The notes beneath the pieces are model-generated. The model was not told the origin of the DNA. It saw nothing but the letters and a program-made list of their open reading frames with translations, and ran no database searches. The position numbers and the translations under genes are program-made. From JBAZBO01 sp041671425 (lineage in GTDB: Bacteria > Patescibacteriota > WWE3 > UBA101185 > UBA10185), in NCBI GenBank assembly GCA_041671425.1, contig JBAZBO010000041.1:1-8674 (forward strand): DNA of 8,674 nucleotides. The letters are read 5' to 3'. Positions 5,215 to 8,674 of the stretch are shown here, piece by piece; positions within the stretch are counted from its first letter, which is position 1; each line of letters opens with the position of its first letter.

Positions 5215-6546
5215 ATGGGTGCAAAGCTAAAGAACCTCATCTTAAACAGTAAGAATGTTATATTGATCTTCTTCATAGCTTTCGCAGGATATCTGATCAA
5301 CCTACCAACAGATTATTCCAAAACCATGAGTACACGTACGTATAGAAGATTACTGACATCGTACGATGTCACCGCCGCAACATTTCTACCATATGAGCTC
5401 ATCACCAAGGGCAATCTATTTTTCTCGATAGAGACCCTGGAAGGAATGAGAAGGACCGAAGGACCCACAGTACATTCTGTGATGAAAGTGGGGGACAGGT
5501 ACTTCTCAGCATATCCAATACTCTCAGGGGTCATGGCGGTACCTATATATTTGATACCTGTCATTCTACACAAGATCCCGGATCTGCATTATGTGGAAAA
5601 CCTGACAAGGATACTATCTCTGGCTAGGATTTCAGCATCTTTCTATACGGCAATCTCTGTTTCAGTTTTTTACCTAATACTCACAGAGATAGATAAGTTG
5701 AAGAAATTCAGGACGACCAAGTGGATCTACCTTTTTGTTTTTTTCTACGCCTTTGGAACAAATGCATATGCTGTAGCCAGCAGATCCTTATGGCAGCACA
5801 CATCATCACTTTTGTTTGTGTCTATTATCATTCTCTTCTTACTGAAAAGCATCAAGAATGAGAGATATATTAAATGGCTGGGACTCCTCGCAGGGCTTTT
5901 ATACTTGGCCAGACCATTGAACATAGTTTTTATATTCATCTTAACCATATATGTATTCATCAAGCATAGGAAACAATTCCCAAGCTACCTCTTGTTTTCA
6001 CTCCCATGTGTTGTTTTGCTCCTTGCCTATAACCAGTCAGTATTTGGGAAATTACTTACCTCAGAATATGTGGTAAAGGGTGACACTAAGTTTTCTACAC
6101 CCATACTAAAAGGTCTTTCTGGAAATCTTTTCAGTCCGGCCAGGAGCTTTATCTTCATCACCCCACCACTGGCGGTAAGTTTCTATAGTATGGTCAGGGT
6201 AATGATTACCAAAAAGAAAACGCCTCTTGATATTATCCTAACTGTATTATCAATAACTTTTATAATAATGTTCGTTCTTTACTCAAAGTGGTGGTGCTGG
6301 TATGGGGCTGACAGATTCGGATATGGACTTTTTACAGAGTGGCTACCAATAGTCTCAGTATTCACATACCTAGCCTTCAAGCCCAGTGGTAGGATCATCA
6401 AGATAGTCTTTCTAATATTGGTTTTATGGTCACTTTACGCTCAATTCAATGCTGTTTGGTTTCGAAAGAGCAGATGCAGTGGAGACTCACACAATTGGAC
6501 CTTCTACTGTCTGAAACCCTTAATGTTTACCGATCAAGAATATTAG
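5215..6546 (+). CDS. Polytopic membrane glycosyltransferase, GT-C / GT39-like (443 aa)
   Basis: The protein has about ten membrane helices, the first at residues 14-30. After it comes a long extracytoplasmic loop (31-95) with TYRRLLTSYDVTAATFLPYELI, where GT-C enzymes keep their catalytic acid; Asp51 or Glu61 are candidates. Further marks are SRSLWQHTS at 189-197, LARPLN at 231-236, GLSGNLFSPARSFIFITPPL at 300-319 and SKWWCWYGADRFGYG at 357-371. The pairing of an 'LFSPxRxxxxxxPPL' segment with a late 'W-WxGxxRFG' loop is typical of bacterial GT39/ArnT-like membrane proteins that transfer sugars from polyprenyl-phosphate donors to glycans, lipids or proteins on the outer face. Donor and acceptor are unknown. 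The last 25 residues, with two Cys (421, 432), are outside any helix. It stands alone, divergent from the hydrolase. Confidence 0.82.
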   Translation: MGAKLKNLILNSKNVILIFFIAFAGYLINLPTDYSKTMSTRTYRRLLTSYDVTAATFLPYELITKGNLFFSIETLEGMRRTEGPTVHSVMKVGDRYFSAYPILSGVMAVPIYLIPVILHKIPDLHYVENLTRILSLARISASFYTAISVSVFYLILTEIDKLKKFRTTKWIYLFVFFYAFGTNAYAVASRSLWQHTSSLLFVSIIILFLLKSIKNERYIKWLGLLAGLLYLARPLNIVFIFILTIYVFIKHRKQFPSYLLFSLPCVVLLLAYNQSVFGKLLTSEYVVKGDTKFSTPILKGLSGNLFSPARSFIFITPPLAVSFYSMVRVMITKKKTPLDIILTVLSITFIIMFVLYSKWWCWYGADRFGYGLFTEWLPIVSVFTYLAFKPSGRIIKIVFLILVLWSLYAQFNAVWFRKSRCSGDSHNWTFYCLKPLMFTDQEY

Positions 6547-6554
6547 ATATCTTC

Positions 6555-6583
6555 TCAGCAATCACTCAGACTAATTCTATAAA
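6555..6583 (+). promoter_or_regulatory. Predicted promoter of the 6616 gene with tandem TCAG operator
   Basis: TCAGCAATCA (6555-6564) and TCAGACTAAT (6566-6575) begin 11 bp apart, and a TATAAA -10 follows at 6578-6583, 12 bp from the start of the second repeat. The layout matches the stronger repeat upstream of the response-regulator gene. Compared with that repeat the first copy matches 7 of 10 bases and the second 6 of 10. Transcription from about 6590 gives a leader of about 26 nt that contains the Shine-Dalgarno site. Confidence 0.45.
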
Positions 6584-6603
6584 CTAACCATCAGTAAATA
6601 TTT

Positions 6604-6610
6604 AAAGGAG
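6604..6610 (+). promoter_or_regulatory. Shine-Dalgarno site of the 6616 gene
   Basis: AAAGGAG ends 5 nt before the ATG at 6616. It fixes the start and makes this the one leading gene in the window with a canonical leader. Confidence 0.8.
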
Positions 6611-6615
6611 ATCTT

Positions 6616-7128
6616 ATGAACAAACATAAATTATTAATTTCAGCACTAGCAGCAGGAACAATTGGCGTAACAGCCCTTTCGCTGTTGTCAGGGAGTGTAT
6701 TTGCACAAGGAGATGGCAGATACTCACCATTGGTACAAAAGCTAGTAGATAAATTTAACCTCAGCCAAGAAGAGGTAGACACAGTAGTTAGCGAATACCA
6801 GGCTGAAAGACGAACTGAGATGCAGAATCGCTTCCAAGAAAGGCTTGACCAAGAAGTGGAAGCCGGGAATATAACTTCCGAGCAAAGGGAAAAGATCATG
6901 GCCAAACATGAAGAAATGCAAAATGAGATGATCGGTCAGCAGGGTCTAACTTCTGATGAAAGAAAAGCCAAGATGGATGAGCACAGATCTGAGCTCGAGA
7001 AATGGGCAGAGGAGAATGGTATTGACGTGCAATACCTAATGGGTTTCGGCCCAGGCAAAAGAGGCGGATTTGGCGGACAAGACGGAGATGGACAGATGAA
7101 GGGCAGAGGTTACTGGCAAGAACAGTAA
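6616..7128 (+). CDS. Secreted helical protein, possibly Spy/CpxP-like partner of the two-component system (170 aa)
   Basis: A signal peptide at 1-30 ends SVFA before Gln31. The mature part is highly charged helix with three helix starts of similar shape: FNLSQEEVD (48-55), GNITSEQREK (84-93) and GLTSDERKAK (110-119), the last two recalling the LTxxQ motif of Spy/CpxP/ZraP and the 'G-x-[IL]-T-x-E-Q' of DUF2680-type proteins. A Gly-rich, Met/Lys-containing tail (143-167) follows. There is no Cys; Met residues are frequent (69, 95, 101, 105, 120, 142, 161), so metal binding is possible but unproven. Family assignment is weak, and related short proteins seem common in Patescibacteria. It precedes the response regulator and kinase, separated by a terminator, and seems to share their operator. 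I infer an extracytoplasmic chaperone or feedback role. Confidence 0.8.
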   Translation: MNKHKLLISALAAGTIGVTALSLLSGSVFAQGDGRYSPLVQKLVDKFNLSQEEVDTVVSEYQAERRTEMQNRFQERLDQEVEAGNITSEQREKIMAKHEEMQNEMIGQQGLTSDERKAKMDEHRSELEKWAEENGIDVQYLMGFGPGKRGGFGGQDGDGQMKGRGYWQEQ

Positions 7129-7138
7129 GTAAATCTAG

Positions 7139-7166
7139 AAGAGCCCCGGAAACGGGGCTTTTCCTT
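7139..7166 (+). terminator. Intrinsic terminator after the 6616 gene
   Basis: AGCCCCG (7142-7148) pairs with CGGGGCT (7153-7159) around a GAAA tetraloop, and flanking A and T bases extend the stem to 7139/7162 with one G-U pair. The T-rich tail TTTTCCTTTT follows. It begins 11 nt after the stop codon and separates the gene from the two-component operon, which therefore needs its own promoter. Confidence 0.92.
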
Positions 7167-7169
7167 TTC

Positions 7170-7190
7170 TCAGCAAAAATTCAGCAAAAA
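7170..7190 (+). repeat. Tandem 10-bp direct repeat, candidate response-regulator operator
   Basis: TCAGCAAAAA occurs twice, at 7170-7179 and 7181-7190, with an 11-bp period. Both copies lie on the same face of the helix, directly upstream of the -10, where the -35 element would be. OmpR/PhoB-type regulators bind such head-to-tail repeats as dimers and activate promoters with poor -35 boxes, so autoregulation is a fair inference. Confidence 0.6.
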
Positions 7191-7193
7191 ACA

Positions 7194-7199
7194 TATAAT
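7194..7199 (+). promoter_or_regulatory. Consensus -10 of the two-component operon
   Basis: A perfect TATAAT ends 7 nt before the ATG at 7207, with no Shine-Dalgarno site between, so the mRNA should be leaderless. The GTG at 7201 is only 1 nt past the hexamer and would not be in the transcript, which decides the start in favour of 7207. Confidence 0.7.
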
Positions 7200-7206
7200 A
7201 GTGCCC

Positions 7207-7890
7207 ATGAGGATATTAATAGTAGAGGATGAGCACAAAATCGCACAGGCTTTGAAGAAAGGATTGGAGCAGGAAACATTCTCAGTTGACCTGGCATACA
7301 CCGGGACAGAGGGCTATGACATGGCGTCAACAGAAGAATATGACGTAATAGTCTTGGATGTGATGCTTCCCAAGATGAATGGCTTTGAGATATGCAAAAA
7401 ACTAAGGGAAGATGAGAACCACACCCCTATCATGATGCTAACAGCCAGAAGTGAACTGGACGACAAATTGGCGGGCTTGAACACGGGTGCAGATGACTAT
7501 CTTACAAAGCCATTTGCTTTTGAGGAACTGCTGGCAAGACTTAGAGCACTTATGAGAAGACCTAAGAAGGCTCTGGAAACTACATTGAGATGTGGAGATC
7601 TTTCCCTGAACACGCAAACCTTCCTGGTATCTAGACAGGAAAAAGAGATCTCTTTGTCCAAAACTGAATATGCGCTTTTGGAGTACTTAATGAGGAACTT
7701 GGGAAAGACATTGAGTAAAGAGCAGATAATTGCACATGTATGGGATTATGATTCGGATATACTTCCAAACACTGTGGAAAGATACATGGGCTACTTACGC
7801 ACAAAATTGGAGGAACCATTTAAAAAAGCCCCTAAGCTAATCCACACTATAAGAGGATTTGGGTATATTCTGAAGTGCAAAAAGGAATAA
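7207..7890 (+). CDS. OmpR/PhoB-family response regulator (227 aa)
   Basis: The N-terminal receiver domain (1-118) has the acidic pair in VEDE (Glu7-Asp8-Glu9), the phospho-acceptor Asp51 in VIVLDVMLPKMNG, Thr79 in MLTAR and Lys101 in LTKPF, so all key residues are present. The C-terminal winged helix-turn-helix (about 125-225) contains LSKTEYALLEYLM, the recognition region NTVERYMGYLRTKLE and the wing IHTIRGFGYILK. It is a cytosolic DNA-binding transcription factor activated by phosphorylation. The start MRILIVEDE is canonical for the family; the frame also opens two codons earlier at a GTG, but the promoter excludes it. The kinase gene begins 2 nt after its stop. Tandem repeats over its own promoter, and a weaker copy before the 6616 gene, are the likely targets. 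Confidence 0.96.
   Translation: MRILIVEDEHKIAQALKKGLEQETFSVDLAYTGTEGYDMASTEEYDVIVLDVMLPKMNGFEICKKLREDENHTPIMMLTARSELDDKLAGLNTGADDYLTKPFAFEELLARLRALMRRPKKALETTLRCGDLSLNTQTFLVSRQEKEISLSKTEYALLEYLMRNLGKTLSKEQIIAHVWDYDSDILPNTVERYMGYLRTKLEEPFKKAPKLIHTIRGFGYILKCKKE
7882..7886 (+). promoter_or_regulatory. Shine-Dalgarno site of the histidine kinase gene
   Basis: AAGGA, inside the last codons of the response-regulator gene, lies 6 nt before the ATG at 7893 and supports this start and coupled translation. Confidence 0.7.
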
Positions 7891-7892
7891 AA

Positions 7893-8674
7893 ATGTTTAA
7901 ATCTGCAAGATTAAAACTCACTATCTGGTACCTACTGATCATTATGGTTATCACGCTATCCTTTAGCTCATTTGTATATATAGGTGTGAATGCGAACACC
8001 AGAAGGGCACTCGAAGGTCAAAGACATAGGTTAGAAAGGCAGATTACCAGACCAGAAGGTTTCCTGCCAATGGGTCCTATGATAGATGTAGAGACGCTCA
8101 TCGAAATCCGTAAACAGACTTTGACAAATCTGATCATGATAAATACAGCAATATTCTTCATTTCAGGATCATTGAGCTATTTACTCGCGGGAAAAACATT
8201 AAGACCAATAGAGGATATGGTAGAAAAGCAAAAGCGATTCATCTCTGATGCCGCTCATGAAATGAAAACACCCCTAACCGCAATGAAAACCTCCCTAGAA
8301 GTAACACTAAGGGACAAAAAGCTAGATCTTGATGGGGCAAAGGATGTTCTAATAAGTACTGTCGAGGAGGTCGATAAACTTAGTAAATTTACTGCAAGTC
8401 TTTTGAGGAAAAGCAAATATCAAAATGGAAACAGCGTATCTCATGACAATGTACATCTTGAAACACTGATCAAGGATATATGTAGGAAGATGTCTCCAAT
8501 TGCCGAGAAGAAAAATAATAAAATAAACACAAACCTGGAATCCATAAGTGTGACAGGAAATAAAGATGAACTCGATGAGCTTCTTACAAATCTCATAGAT
8601 AATGCTATCAAGTACAACAAGAAAAACTCCATTATAAATATTGAACTAAAAAGTTCGGGGAGTATGGCAGTAAC
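7893..8674 (+). CDS. Sensor histidine kinase, 3' end cut by the window
   Basis: The frame is open for 260 codons to the window edge. Membrane helices at about 9-30 and 78-99 enclose an outside loop of roughly 47 residues that is basic at first (NTRRALEGQRHRLERQ). Only about 17 residues (KTLRPIEDMVEKQKRF) link the second helix to the dimerisation helix, so a full HAMP domain is missing, as in a known subset of kinases. The H-box FISDAAHEMKTPL places the phospho-acceptor His122. The N-box ELLTNLIDNAIKYN (229-242) opens the ATPase domain; the G1, F and G2 boxes lie beyond the window. It starts MFKSARLKLTIWYLL, a usual kinase start. It should phosphorylate the regulator encoded just upstream. The small sensor loop might be modulated by the secreted protein from 6616. 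Confidence 0.95.
   Translation, partial: MFKSARLKLTIWYLLIIMVITLSFSSFVYIGVNANTRRALEGQRHRLERQITRPEGFLPMGPMIDVETLIEIRKQTLTNLIMINTAIFFISGSLSYLLAGKTLRPIEDMVEKQKRFISDAAHEMKTPLTAMKTSLEVTLRDKKLDLDGAKDVLISTVEEVDKLSKFTASLLRKSKYQNGNSVSHDNVHLETLIKDICRKMSPIAEKKNNKINTNLESISVTGNKDELDELLTNLIDNAIKYNKKNSIINIELKSSGSMAV

Noticed and set aside
7201..7206. GTG start two codons upstream of the response-regulator ATG
   Set aside because: It lies 1 nt after a perfect TATAAT, so it would not be transcribed, and MRILIVEDE is the usual start of this family.
1..8674. CRISPR arrays, tRNA/rRNA genes, insertion sequences, phage genes
   Set aside because: I saw no regular spaced repeats, no cloverleaf or rRNA signatures, no transposase motifs and no terminal inverted repeats. 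The YvlD-type 'holin' family name is not evidence of a prophage.

Overview
The window looks like a piece of a small, compact bacterial genome from a metagenomic or single-cell assembly; a 10-N scaffold gap lies at 404-413. I infer a Patescibacteria (CPR) genome. The evidence is a mix of a bifunctional PGI/PMI, several short secreted or membrane-anchored proteins of lineage-restricted look, very tight gene packing, and codon use rich in AGA/AGG (Arg) and ATA (Ile). The phylum is inference. All stop codons seen are TAA or TAG.

Layout. (1) 1-403, minus: a GH130 glycoside phosphorylase/hydrolase fragment, cut by the window edge and by the gap. (2) 414-605: non-coding, AT-rich. (3) 606-1643, minus: phosphoglucose/phosphomannose isomerase. 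(4) 1768-2217, plus, and 2214-2552, minus: two small membrane proteins whose stop codons interlock. (5) 2644-3524, plus: a secreted helical protein followed by a membrane-anchored protein with an acidic tail. (6) 3566-4111, plus: a 29-residue membrane microprotein followed by a membrane-anchored excalibur-domain protein. (7) 4108-5169, minus: a membrane-anchored alpha/beta hydrolase, convergent with the excalibur gene. (8) 5215-6546, plus: a polytopic GT-C type glycosyltransferase. (9) 6616-7128, plus: a secreted helical protein closed by a strong intrinsic terminator. (10) 7207-7890 and 7893-8674, plus: an OmpR-type response regulator and its histidine kinase, the latter cut by the window end.

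Two regulatory patterns stand out. First, many transcription-unit leading genes have a -10-like hexamer ending only 6-7 nt (some 9-11 nt) before the ATG, which predicts leaderless or near-leaderless mRNAs. Genes inside operons instead carry Shine-Dalgarno sites. This pattern also corrects three start codons. Second, a tandem TCAG-type repeat with 11-bp period sits just upstream of the -10 of the response-regulator operon. A weaker copy lies at the same place upstream of the secreted protein gene at 6616. This suggests that the regulator controls both itself and a CpxP/Spy-like secreted partner, an envelope-stress-like module.

Most other genes act at the cell surface: signal peptides, membrane anchors, a calcium-binding-type domain and glycosylation. 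The GH130 and PGI/PMI genes point to mannose/glucose metabolism.
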